Origin: Candidatus Peregrinibacteria bacterium
Lineage (GTDB): Bacteria > Patescibacteriota > Gracilibacteria > UM-FILTER-43-11
DNA length: 6,041 bases
Direction of reading: 5' to 3'
Assembly: GCA_016220125.1 (NCBI GenBank)
Contig: JACRIF010000033.1
Span: 1-6,041 of the forward strand
The notes beneath the pieces were generated by a model. It searched no databases and was not told the DNA's origin. It saw only the letters and a list, made by a program, of their open reading frames with translations. The position numbers and the translations under genes are program-made. Within the stretch, counting starts at the first letter, position 1. Each line of letters starts with the position of its first letter. Positions 1 through 5,429 of this stretch are shown here, one piece after another.

Positions 1-576
1 ACCAAGCCGTGTGAGCTTGCTTCCAAGGTCACAGACTAATCCATCGGTTGCACCAGCCCGCAGAGCACTGATGACCGCGAGCTGGATTGGCGCGCCAGAC
101 GCATAGCGGGCGTGCTTGCGATAGAGGCCATGACGTTGAAGTTCATCAAGGATGGTCTTGTCAGAATACGGTGCGACCCGCTTGCTGCCAAACTCGACAA
201 GCGCATCAAAGCCGACTGCTTGCGAGGAAAGGAATTCCGCAGGATGACTGCTTGAGTTGTAAGCCTGGGTGACAAACTTTGCGCCTTTAAGAACCTGCGT
301 GATTTTTTGGACAAGCTCGGCTCGCCTGTCCGGCGCGATGCGCAAAGCTTTCTGCGCTGCTTGCCGGTTGATGCGAAATCTTTTCAGGTCTCTGGTGCGC
401 AGCACGATTTTCAATGCGCTCACGATGTAGTCATAGGCCTCGCCGTTGGGGCTTTGGTCGCGAATCAGGATTTCCACATTTGGATAATCCTGCGCGAGCA
501 AACTGCCGAGGCACAACTTCAAGTAATGCTCCGCCTTGAACAGCACGAGGCCGATGGTGACGAGGGGCTTTTGCAT
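1..576 (-). CDS. Partial gene: GT2 glycosyltransferase-like N-terminus with unrecognised continuation
   Basis: This frame is open from an ATG at 576 through the left edge: 192 codons without a stop, C-terminus outside the window. Residues 4-51 read like the first beta-alpha-beta unit of a family 2 glycosyltransferase (GT-A fold): P-L-V-T-I-G-L, then L-x2-C-L-x-S-L-L-x-Q-D-Y-P-N-V-E-I-L-I-R-D. Such enzymes transfer sugars from nucleotide-sugars to surface glycans. From about residue 52 the expected continuation (the H-S-G-G-H-N-like segment and the D-x-D metal site) is absent. Instead there is a basic helical stretch (60-98) and a segment near 120-192 that I do not recognise. Alanine codons also shift, from gcg/gcc to a mixture rich in gca and gct. 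The start is placed by the divergent promoter, whose predicted transcription start falls almost on this ATG. Confident that it is coding; the GT2 call covers only the first 51 residues. Confidence 0.6.
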   Translation of the reverse strand, partial: MQKPLVTIGLVLFKAEHYLKLCLGSLLAQDYPNVEILIRDQSPNGEAYDYIVSALKIVLRTRDLKRFRINRQAAQKALRIAPDRRAELVQKITQVLKGAKFVTQAYNSSSHPAEFLSSQAVGFDALVEFGSKRVAPYSDKTILDELQRHGLYRKHARYASGAPIQLAVISALRAGATDGLVCDLGSKLTRLG

Positions 577-582
577 GTGCTC

Positions 583-610
583 ACTATATCACTTTTGATT
601 CGCATGTCGA
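583..610 (-). promoter_or_regulatory. Promoter of the GT2-like gene (leaderless)
   Basis: On the minus strand a TCGACA box (610-605, 5 of 6 to the sigma-70 -35 consensus) is separated by 16 nt from a TATAGT box (588-583, 5 of 6 to the -10 consensus). The expected transcription start is near 576, which is the first base of the ATG, so the transcript should be leaderless or nearly so. Confidence 0.55.
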
Positions 611-623
611 AAAGCGATATAGT
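595..623 (+). promoter_or_regulatory. Promoter of the rRNA methyltransferase gene
   Basis: TTGATT at 595-600 (-35) is followed by a 17-nt spacer and TATAGT at 618-623 (-10). Transcription is expected to start near 630, giving a leader of about 17 nt before the ATG at 647. That leader contains no purine-rich Shine-Dalgarno sequence. Confidence 0.6.
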
Positions 624-646
624 GCTCTGGCTAACAATTCCCAACG

Positions 647-1816
647 ATGCGAGATCCCAAGTGCCCTTATTTCGGCAAATGCGGCGGGTGCGCCATGCAA
701 CACGTTCCCTACGAGGTTCAATTGGAGAACAAGAAAAAACGCTTGGCACAGGCGTTGTCGCTGACTCCCGATGCCCCATACGGCCTCAAACCCGACGATA
801 TCCAGGTTTTTTCGGGCGACGAGTGGAACTACCGCAACCGCATGGATATGCTTTATATTCCCATGGGGCTTGGTTTTCGCGAGAAGGGCCGATGGACCCA
901 GTATGTCGATGTGAAGGAGTGCGCGATCTCGAATCCGAAACTCAACGCCCTCATGAAGGAGGTGCGGGAGGTTTTCAACGGCTTTGATTCCTACGATCTG
1001 CAAAAGGGGAGCGGGACGTTCCGCTACGCCGTGATCCGTACGCCCCAGAACGATTCCTGCATTTCGTTTGTGCTGAACACCAACTCCTCGCGGGTCGGCG
1101 AGGCGATCGAAAAAATCAAAGCCTTCGCACTCAAATCGTCGGTCAACAATGTGCTGGTCACCTATGTTCCCAGCGGAACGGACCAAAGCGTGGGCGAGGA
1201 CTTCATTGTGATCAAGGGGTCCGACATGCTCCATGAATCCTTTTTGGGAAAGGAGTTCGAGTACTCCGCGCAGGGATTTTTCCAGAACAACCATGAGATG
1301 GCGACCCAGTTGCACGAGTATGTGAGAGGACTGTTGGAGTCCTATGGGGGCGCCGATGGGAAATTGAAGGAGGCGCACCTTTTGGATCTGTACGGCGGGG
1401 TCGGAACGTTCGGCATCATCAACGCCGATCTCTTCAAATCCGTCACGATCGTGGAAAGTTTCGCGGGATGCATCGACGCGGCGAAGAAAAACCTGGTGCG
1501 GAACGGGCTCAAAAACGCCGAGGCGCTGGTGATGGACGCCAAGCAACTCAAAAATGTGCCCCTGAAGTCACCGCTGTATGTCGTGAACGATCCGCCACGG
1601 GGCGGGATGCATCCCAAAACCGTCGACCAGCTGATCAAACTAGAGCCCGAAGTAATCATTTATGTGTCCTGCAACGTTTTGGAGCTGGAGAAGGACATGA
1701 AAAAACTTGAAAAGCACTTCAAGCTGAAAAGCGCGGCTTTGTTCGACCTTTTCCCCCAGACGAACCACAGCGAAAGCGTGGTCGAGTTGAAAAAACGGGG
1801 GTCGAATAAAAATTGA
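647..1816 (+). CDS. rlmD: 23S rRNA (uracil-C5)-methyltransferase, RlmD/TrmA family
   Basis: This is an S-adenosylmethionine-dependent enzyme that makes 5-methyluridine in RNA, 389 residues. N-terminal cysteines C6-x5-C12-x2-C15 plus C92 match the 4Fe-4S cluster ligands of RlmC/RlmD; TrmA lacks this cluster. W-N-Y-R-N-R-M-D (60-67) is the family's conserved segment. F-F-Q-N-N (211-215), D-L-Y-G-G-V-G-T-F-G (247-256) and D-P-P-R (315-318) form the SAM site and surroundings. C342 in Y-V-S-C-N is the expected nucleophile, and E376 in N-H-S-E the expected general base. No TRAM domain precedes the cluster, unlike E. coli RlmD (about 433 residues). An in-frame TAA at 632-634 makes 647 the first possible start, and no ribosome binding site is visible. 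Target position (U747, U1939 or both, as in RlmCD) cannot be read from sequence alone, so the symbol is a family-level choice. Confidence 0.93.
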   Translation: MRDPKCPYFGKCGGCAMQHVPYEVQLENKKKRLAQALSLTPDAPYGLKPDDIQVFSGDEWNYRNRMDMLYIPMGLGFREKGRWTQYVDVKECAISNPKLNALMKEVREVFNGFDSYDLQKGSGTFRYAVIRTPQNDSCISFVLNTNSSRVGEAIEKIKAFALKSSVNNVLVTYVPSGTDQSVGEDFIVIKGSDMLHESFLGKEFEYSAQGFFQNNHEMATQLHEYVRGLLESYGGADGKLKEAHLLDLYGGVGTFGIINADLFKSVTIVESFAGCIDAAKKNLVRNGLKNAEALVMDAKQLKNVPLKSPLYVVNDPPRGGMHPKTVDQLIKLEPEVIIYVSCNVLELEKDMKKLEKHFKLKSAALFDLFPQTNHSESVVELKKRGSNKN

Positions 1817-1872
1817 TGTGATGAGATGGAATCGATCTCCCCATACTCGCACTTCAACCCACACTCAACCCT

Positions 1873-2424
1873 TTACAATCCTTTCTTCTCCGATTTTTCA
1901 CCCAACTCAAGATAGTGGGTCAGTTCGTCGTAGTCCCTGAATCCGAAAAACTGCGCGACTTCGGTGTAGGCCTGGTCGATATCCGCGGGGTCGACATCGC
2001 CCTCCATCAATTCCTTGAGGATTTGGCTGCCGTCGGGGACTCCGCTGTAGATCGTGGCCCATCGAAGCAGGATGTGGTCTATCAGCTCCCGGATGTCGGA
2101 CCAGCTCAGGCCATTCCGGTCGACCTGTTTTCCGATCAAACTTTCCAATTGCCTTTGCTGCACGCCCCATTTCGAAAAGATTTCAGCGATTTTCTCCAGA
2201 ATTTCCACACGAATGGAGTCGAGCTCGGCATTCACGCCCGGTTTTTTGACGCTTTTGCCAACACGACTGCGGGTGTGCCGCACCCTATCCTCGACTGATT
2301 TTTGTCGGTTCATCGCTCGGACCGCCTCGGAAGTCGGGTGTCCGACCGGTGTTTCGTAGTCGCCTTTCAATAATCGCGCCATTGGAATGAGGTCAAAGTT
2401 AAAATTCGAATCATTTTTGGCCAC
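1873..2424 (-). CDS. Hypothetical protein, second gene of a paralogous pair
   Basis: A 183-residue soluble protein of no family I recognise; no signal peptide or membrane segment. The N-terminal third is basic and probably flexible (about 30-64, many R/K). The rest is likely helical. W-S-D-I-R-E-L-I (108-115) and Y-T-E-V-A-Q-F-F-G-F (153-162) resemble segments of the upstream neighbour, suggesting an old duplication. The GTG start at 2424 lies one base after the upstream gene's TAG stop (TAG-A-GTG), so it is probably translated by reinitiation. An alternative ATG start is residue 15 (2382). It converges on the methyltransferase gene, with 56 nt between the stops and no clear terminator. It ends with TAA at 1875-1873. 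Coding is supported by the long clean frame, its tight packing against its neighbour and the similarity to it. Function is unknown. Confidence 0.8.
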   Translation of the reverse strand: MAKNDSNFNFDLIPMARLLKGDYETPVGHPTSEAVRAMNRQKSVEDRVRHTRSRVGKSVKKPGVNAELDSIRVEILEKIAEIFSKWGVQQRQLESLIGKQVDRNGLSWSDIRELIDHILLRWATIYSGVPDGSQILKELMEGDVDPADIDQAYTEVAQFFGFRDYDELTHYLELGEKSEKKGL

Positions 2425-2425
2425 T

Positions 2426-2983
2426 CTATTTTCGTATTTTCTTCTCGTTTTTCAACTGTTTGTCGACGATTTGCATGATCGCGGGGTAATCCTCCTCTTG
2501 GTACCCCAGCGCCTTCGCCACCTCCGCATAGCTTTCCCCGAGGGCGGGTTTTTCAGACGCCCGCTCCATTTTGGCCAGCTCGTCGATGGGATCCTTTGAC
2601 AGTTTGCTTTCGACTTTCTTATGGAGGCGTTGCGAGACCAGTCGGCTGCGGTTCCAGAGAACCATTTGCGAAACCAGGATTTTGATTTCGATCCACGTGG
2701 TGTCCTCGTCCAGCCCAAACGCGCAGATCGACAGCATCAAAGGCTTCTTAGGCATTTTCAGCTTTTGGATGGCGGACTCCAGCCGTTTCGCGAAATCGGC
2801 CCTCACTTTCGCCTCATCAAAAACAGGGGAGTCCTGCGCCTCGATTGTTGCGCCGATCCTATTTCGCTCCTTTTCAATCGCCGCCTTTTTTTCGGCGTCC
2901 TCGTTCGCCTCCCGGATCAATCGTTGGTGGTTTTCAGGCAAATCCTCGAGCCTGGTGTGGATGAGGGACACTTTGGGCGCCAT
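2426..2983 (-). CDS. Hypothetical protein, first gene of a paralogous pair
   Basis: A 185-residue, highly charged, probably all-helical soluble protein with no recognised family. Residues 12-45 are rich in E/K/R and could form a coiled coil. Residues 61-128 contain a more hydrophobic core (P-L-M-L-S-I-C-A-F-G at 81-90, W-I-E-I-K-I-L-V at 97-104). Y-A-E-V-A-K-A-L-G-Y (152-161) is followed by a lysine-rich C-terminus. The W-x2-I-[RK]-x-L-[IV] and Y-x-E-V-A-x2-[FL]-G-[FY] patterns recur in the downstream gene. The ATG at 2983 lies about 20 nt below the predicted transcription start from a good promoter, and no Shine-Dalgarno sequence is seen. It ends with TAG, one base before the next gene's GTG, forming a two-gene operon divergent from rpsB. 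Function is unknown. Confidence 0.82.
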   Translation of the reverse strand: MAPKVSLIHTRLEDLPENHQRLIREANEDAEKKAAIEKERNRIGATIEAQDSPVFDEAKVRADFAKRLESAIQKLKMPKKPLMLSICAFGLDEDTTWIEIKILVSQMVLWNRSRLVSQRLHKKVESKLSKDPIDELAKMERASEKPALGESYAEVAKALGYQEEDYPAIMQIVDKQLKNEKKIRK

Positions 2984-3010
2984 AGTCTAGCGTTGGGGTT
3001 ACGGGATGTA

Positions 3011-3038
3011 ATTTTAGACTATTTTTAGTTTTGGTCAA
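3011..3038 (-). promoter_or_regulatory. Promoter of the two-gene hypothetical operon
   Basis: On the minus strand TTGACC (3038-3033, 5 of 6 to the -35 consensus) is followed by a 16-nt A-rich spacer and TAAAAT (3016-3011, 5 of 6 to the -10 consensus). Predicted transcription start is near 3004, giving a leader of about 21 nt to the ATG at 2983. Confidence 0.6.
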
Positions 3039-3078
3039 CTCTATTTCACCCAAAATCATTGGCAGCCTGCCAAAAACC

Positions 3079-3107
3079 TTGCGCTGTGTATCCCTCTCTG
3101 ATAACAT
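3079..3107 (+). promoter_or_regulatory. Candidate promoter of the rpsB-tsf unit
   Basis: TTGCGC (3079-3084), a 17-nt spacer and TAACAT (3102-3107) form a moderate sigma-70-like promoter. It would start transcription near 3114 and give a leader of about 100 nt, long compared with the other leaders here, which contains a hairpin. Each box matches the consensus at about 4 of 6 positions, so this is tentative. Confidence 0.35.
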
Positions 3108-3144
3108 GCTTTCGCTTTTTACATTTAATCAGCCTTGTCTCTGA

Positions 3145-3186
3145 TCCGGAATCCTGATCCGCATTTAGTGCGGATTTACTCCCGGA
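3145..3186 (+). promoter_or_regulatory. Hairpin in the rpsB leader, possible S2 autoregulatory element
   Basis: A 7-bp stem (atccgca 3157-3163 with tgcggat 3169-3175) closes a 5-nt loop. An outer 5-bp pairing (tccgg 3145-3149 with ccgga 3182-3186) could extend it across an internal loop. No T-run follows, so it is not an intrinsic terminator. In E. coli, S2 represses rpsB-tsf through the rpsB leader; a similar role here is an inference from position only. Confidence 0.35.
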
Positions 3187-3216
3187 AACGACGAACACGG
3201 CGTAACCCCCAAGGAT

Positions 3217-3903
3217 ATGAGCGATATTTCCCTGAAAGACATGGTCATGCACGCGGTGCATTTCGGCCATCCGACCGCCAAGTGGAACCCCAAGATGAAG
3301 CCGTACCTGTACGGCAAGCGCAACGGGATCCATATTTTCGATCTCCGCAAAACCGCCGAGCACCTAGTCGTGGCGCTTGATTTCCTTGCCAACGCGGCCC
3401 GAGCGAACAAGAAAATCCTGTTTGTCGGCACCAAGCCCCAATGCCACCCCTTCCTCGAGGATTTGCACAAGACAACCCACGTTTCCATTGTGACGGACAA
3501 GTGGATCCCCGGGCTTCTCACCAACTACAAGACCATCAAGAAACGAATCGACTATTTCAAGAAACTCAAAGAAGACGACAAGGGTGGCGGACTCGAGAAA
3601 TTCACCAAAAAAGAGCAGGTGAAGCTTCGCAAGAAGATCCAGGAGCTCTCCTCGTCCCTTTCCGGCGTCGAAGACATGCAAAGCCTTCCCGATGTGCTGT
3701 TCGTCGAAGACATTGTCCGCGACATCCTGTCCGTCAAAGAGGCCAAGCGCCTGCGCATCCCCGTGGTCGCCATTGTCGATAGCAATGCCGATCCGGATTT
3801 GGTCGACTACGTTATCCCCGCCAACGACGACGCGATCAAATCGATCGAGTACATCTTCGGATTCGTGAAAGAGGCCTTGGGAGCCAAGCCAGCCAAGAAA
3901 TAG
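3217..3903 (+). CDS. rpsB: 30S ribosomal protein S2
   Basis: Structural protein of the small ribosomal subunit, bound late at the head-body junction and needed for S1 docking where S1 exists. It has 228 residues (E. coli 241). Family landmarks occur in order: H-F-G-H-P-T (15-20), W-N-P-K-M-K-P-Y (23-30), N-G-I-H-I-F-D-L (36-43), L-T-N-Y-K-T-I (101-107), L-P-D-V-L-F-V (157-163), I-P-V-V-A-I-V-D (181-188) and I-P-A-N-D-D-A (200-206). Deviations from the usual consensus are W-I-P-G-L-L-T-N (96-103) for W-L-G-G-x-L-T-N, and V-D-Y-V-I-P-A-N-D-D for V-D-Y-P-I-P-G-N-D-D. The ATG at 3217 gives the normal N-terminus. The aagga at 3211-3215 is only one base from it, too close for a standard ribosome binding site. 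It is first in a unit with a membrane protein gene and tsf. Confidence 0.97.
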   Translation: MSDISLKDMVMHAVHFGHPTAKWNPKMKPYLYGKRNGIHIFDLRKTAEHLVVALDFLANAARANKKILFVGTKPQCHPFLEDLHKTTHVSIVTDKWIPGLLTNYKTIKKRIDYFKKLKEDDKGGGLEKFTKKEQVKLRKKIQELSSSLSGVEDMQSLPDVLFVEDIVRDILSVKEAKRLRIPVVAIVDSNADPDLVDYVIPANDDAIKSIEYIFGFVKEALGAKPAKK

Positions 3904-3961
3904 TCCCTTAAGCCCCCCGATCACAGATCGATTGCAAATCGACAACCCAATGACGAGATGA

Positions 3962-3999
3962 ATCCATTTGCGATCAATCGGTCATCCATTTGTAATCAA
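3962..3999 (+). repeat. Two tandem 16-nt direct repeats upstream of the membrane protein gene
   Basis: Bases 3962-3977 (atccatttgcgatcaa) and 3984-3999 (atccatttgtaatcaa) match at 14 of 16 positions, with starts 22 nt apart, about two helical turns. They overlap the boxes of a candidate promoter. They could be a regulator's half-sites or a chance local duplication. Confidence 0.45.
3968..3996 (+). promoter_or_regulatory. Candidate internal promoter before the membrane protein gene
   Basis: TTGCGA (3968-3973, 4 of 6) is followed by a 17-nt spacer and TGTAAT (3991-3996, 5 of 6). Predicted transcription start is near 4003, giving a leader of about 10 nt to the ATG at 4013. This would let the membrane gene and tsf be transcribed apart from rpsB. 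Confidence 0.4.
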
Positions 4000-4012
4000 T
4001 TTGATTAAATTT

Positions 4013-4471
4013 ATGGCTGAAGAAAAACAACCCGACGCGGGGGCCGTTGAAACCAAGCCGGAACCCCAAACCGAAGAGATCCAGGAGATGACGACGCTCC
4101 ACGAGCGCGCCATCGCCACCATGAGCTATATCGGTTTTCTGGCGATTGTTCCCTTTTACCTGAAGAAGGAAAGCAAATTTTGCCGTTTCCACGGCAAGCA
4201 GGGGCTTCTGATCTCCATCCTGTTCTTTTTCGCCCAACCGATCGCCATCCTCAATTTTTTCGGAGACCTTTTGCTCGCGACCCAATTCGCGATTTTCCTC
4301 TACATGGGTCTTGCCACCTTGGCAGGCCGATGGAAAAAGTTTCCGTGGATCTACGCAACGGCCTGCGCCCTGGAGGAGCAACTGTCGCTGAAAACAAAGG
4401 AGGAGGAAGAGGAGGACGCCTTGCTTCGCCCCGACCAGATCCAGGACGAACCCCCCGCCGAAACCAAATAA
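4013..4471 (+). CDS. Small membrane protein, Tic20/DUF4870-like
   Basis: A 152-residue protein with an acidic, proline-containing N-terminal tail (1-30) and three probable membrane segments near 34-50, 64-82 and 86-105. The acidic C-terminal tail contains a run of five glutamates. The segment S-Y-I-G-F-L-A-I-V-P-F-Y-L-K-K-E-S-K-F (38-56) followed by C-R-F-H-G-K-Q-G (57-64) resembles the K-x-S-x-F-x-x-F-H-x-K/R-Q-G signature of DUF4870/Tic20-like proteins. These are small membrane proteins whose bacterial function is largely unestablished. The ATG at 4013 is preferred. A TTG at 3968 is in frame but would add 15 residues encoded by the candidate promoter and direct repeats. No Shine-Dalgarno sequence is seen. 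It sits 109 nt after rpsB and 38 nt before tsf, an unusual place for a membrane gene. Family assignment is moderate. Confidence 0.8.
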   Translation: MAEEKQPDAGAVETKPEPQTEEIQEMTTLHERAIATMSYIGFLAIVPFYLKKESKFCRFHGKQGLLISILFFFAQPIAILNFFGDLLLATQFAIFLYMGLATLAGRWKKFPWIYATACALEEQLSLKTKEEEEEDALLRPDQIQDEPPAETK

Positions 4472-4509
4472 TCCGCTTTTTGATCCCCTTAAACCGTTAA
4501 TCCAATCCT

Positions 4510-5277
4510 ATGAATATCACCGCCGCCCAAGTCAATGAACTCCGCCAGCGCACCGGCATCTCCATGATGATGTGCAAGAAGGCCCTGATCGAAGCCGACG
4601 GAAACGAGGAGAAGGCCATCGAGATTCTCCGCAAGAACGGCGCCGCCAAAGCCGCCGAGAAGTCGAGCCGAGAGATGAAAGAGGGGATCGTGGTCGCCAA
4701 GGTCAAAGGCAACAAGGCCGTGCTGGTCAAACTGACCTGCGAGACCGATTTCGTTTCCAAGAACCCCGAATTCATTGCCATGGCCAACGCCACGGCCGAC
4801 GAGGCCCTTGCTCATGGAGCCGATGCCGCCAAGCAATCCAAGGAGGAGGCCTTGAAGGAATTGTTCACCCGATTGGGCGAGAACATGGCCATCGAGATCA
4901 AATCCCTGGAAGGCGAGGGGATCGGCCACTATTTGCACACCAACTCCAAAATCGGCACCCTGGTCACCCTCGAGAAATCCGATGAGGCCACGGCCAAGGA
5001 TATCGCCATGCACATCGCCGCCATGTCCCCCAAGCACATCCGACCCGAGGAGGTTTCCAAGGAGGATGTCGACAAAGAGAAGGAGATTTGGAAGGAGTTG
5101 CTCCGCAAGGAAGGCAAGCCCGAGGCCATGTTCGAGAAGATCATGGCGGGAAAAGAGAAGAAATACCGCGAAGAGAGCGCCCTGCTCAAGCAGGCGTTTG
5201 TCCGCAACAACGACCAAACCGTCGAGGAATTCCTCTCTGGCAACACGGTCACCAAGTTCATTCGGCTTTCCATCTAA
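4510..5277 (+). CDS. tsf: Translation elongation factor Ts
   Basis: Cytoplasmic nucleotide exchange factor that releases GDP from EF-Tu so that it can be reloaded with GTP. It has 255 residues (E. coli 283). The N-terminal UBA-like domain (about 1-50) carries L-R-x-R-T-G-x2-M-M-x-C-K-K-A-L (11-26). T-D-F-V-S-K-N (79-85) is the EF-Ts signature that contacts EF-Tu. Y-L-H-T-N-S-K-I-G-T-L-V (141-152) and I-A-M-H-I-A-A-M-S-P-K (165-175) mark the core domains, and E-G-K-P-E-x-M-F-E-K-I (201-211) leads into the C-terminal helices. The ATG at 4510 gives the normal N-terminus. No ribosome binding site or convincing own promoter lies in the 38-nt gap, so it is probably co-transcribed with the membrane gene. 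An intrinsic terminator follows within 20 nt of the stop. Confidence 0.97.
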   Translation: MNITAAQVNELRQRTGISMMMCKKALIEADGNEEKAIEILRKNGAAKAAEKSSREMKEGIVVAKVKGNKAVLVKLTCETDFVSKNPEFIAMANATADEALAHGADAAKQSKEEALKELFTRLGENMAIEIKSLEGEGIGHYLHTNSKIGTLVTLEKSDEATAKDIAMHIAAMSPKHIRPEEVSKEDVDKEKEIWKELLRKEGKPEAMFEKIMAGKEKKYREESALLKQAFVRNNDQTVEEFLSGNTVTKFIRLSI

Positions 5278-5294
5278 ATTGCATCCATTTCAAG

Positions 5295-5323
5295 AACGCT
5301 CCGAAACGGTCGGGGCGTTTTTT
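5295..5323 (+). terminator. Intrinsic terminator after tsf
   Basis: A stem of about 9 bp (5295-5303 with 5311-5319, including one G-U pair) closes a 7-nt loop (5304-5310) and is followed by a run of T to 5323. It lies 18 nt past the tsf stop and should end the rpsB-tsf transcript. Confidence 0.85.
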
Positions 5324-5381
5324 AGTGTTGCCTGTAAATGATTTTTTCAACCGAGAGCCGTCTTTTATGGATGAGCCCCAC

Positions 5382-5419
5382 TAAAAAAGGGCGGAAGACC
5401 TTTCGGTCTCCGCCCTTTT
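5382..5419 (-). terminator. Intrinsic terminator of pnp, possibly bidirectional
   Basis: A long GC-rich hairpin pairs 5387-5400 with 5405-5417, 13 bp with one bulged A. Read on the minus strand it has a GAAA tetraloop (5404-5401) followed by six T (5388-5383), a strong terminator starting about 10 nt after the pnp stop. On the plus strand the tail is only four T, so read-through from tsf could also be stopped, but more weakly. Confidence 0.85.
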
Positions 5420-5429
5420 CGTCTTAGAT

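Larger units (their letters stand above)
583..623. repeat. Inverted repeat spanning two divergent promoters
   Basis: The arms are 583-596 (actatatcactttt) and 610-623 (aaaagcgatatagt). They are reverse complements at 13 of 14 positions, with a 13-nt centre (597-609). Each arm carries a TATAGT -10 box, one per strand. The symmetry may follow simply from two back-to-back promoters, or it may be a dyad operator for a dimeric regulator. There is no T-run, so it is not a terminator. Confidence 0.6.

Noticed and set aside
307..987. A 226-codon plus-strand open frame across the divergent promoter region
   Set aside because: It would cross both promoters and overlap the GT2-like and methyltransferase genes in other frames, and it has no recognisable motif.
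584..1546. A 320-codon open frame on the minus strand opposite the methyltransferase gene
   Set aside because: It is the antisense shadow of a gene whose catalytic motifs are all intact in the plus-strand frame, and its protein shows no family motif.
1817..1872. Possible terminator between the methyltransferase gene and the convergent hypothetical gene
   Set aside because: Only a 5-bp stem (gagat/atctc) is visible and no T-run follows on either strand.
1915..2298. A 127-codon plus-strand open frame within the hypothetical pair
   Set aside because: It is antisense to the downstream hypothetical gene, which has better context: operon coupling, a promoter and similarity to its neighbour.
3968..4012. 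TTG start giving the membrane protein 15 extra residues
   Set aside because: The extension is encoded by the direct repeats and promoter-like boxes, and the ATG at 4013 gives a more typical polar N-terminus.
4489..5217. A 242-codon open frame on the minus strand opposite tsf
   Set aside because: Its Gly/Leu-rich composition is what antisense reading of GCC-, AAG- and GAG-rich codons gives; tsf itself is unambiguous.
5324..5381. Small gene or RNA between the two terminators
   Set aside because: No adequate open frame, promoter or stable fold is apparent; it looks like a plain spacer between convergent genes.
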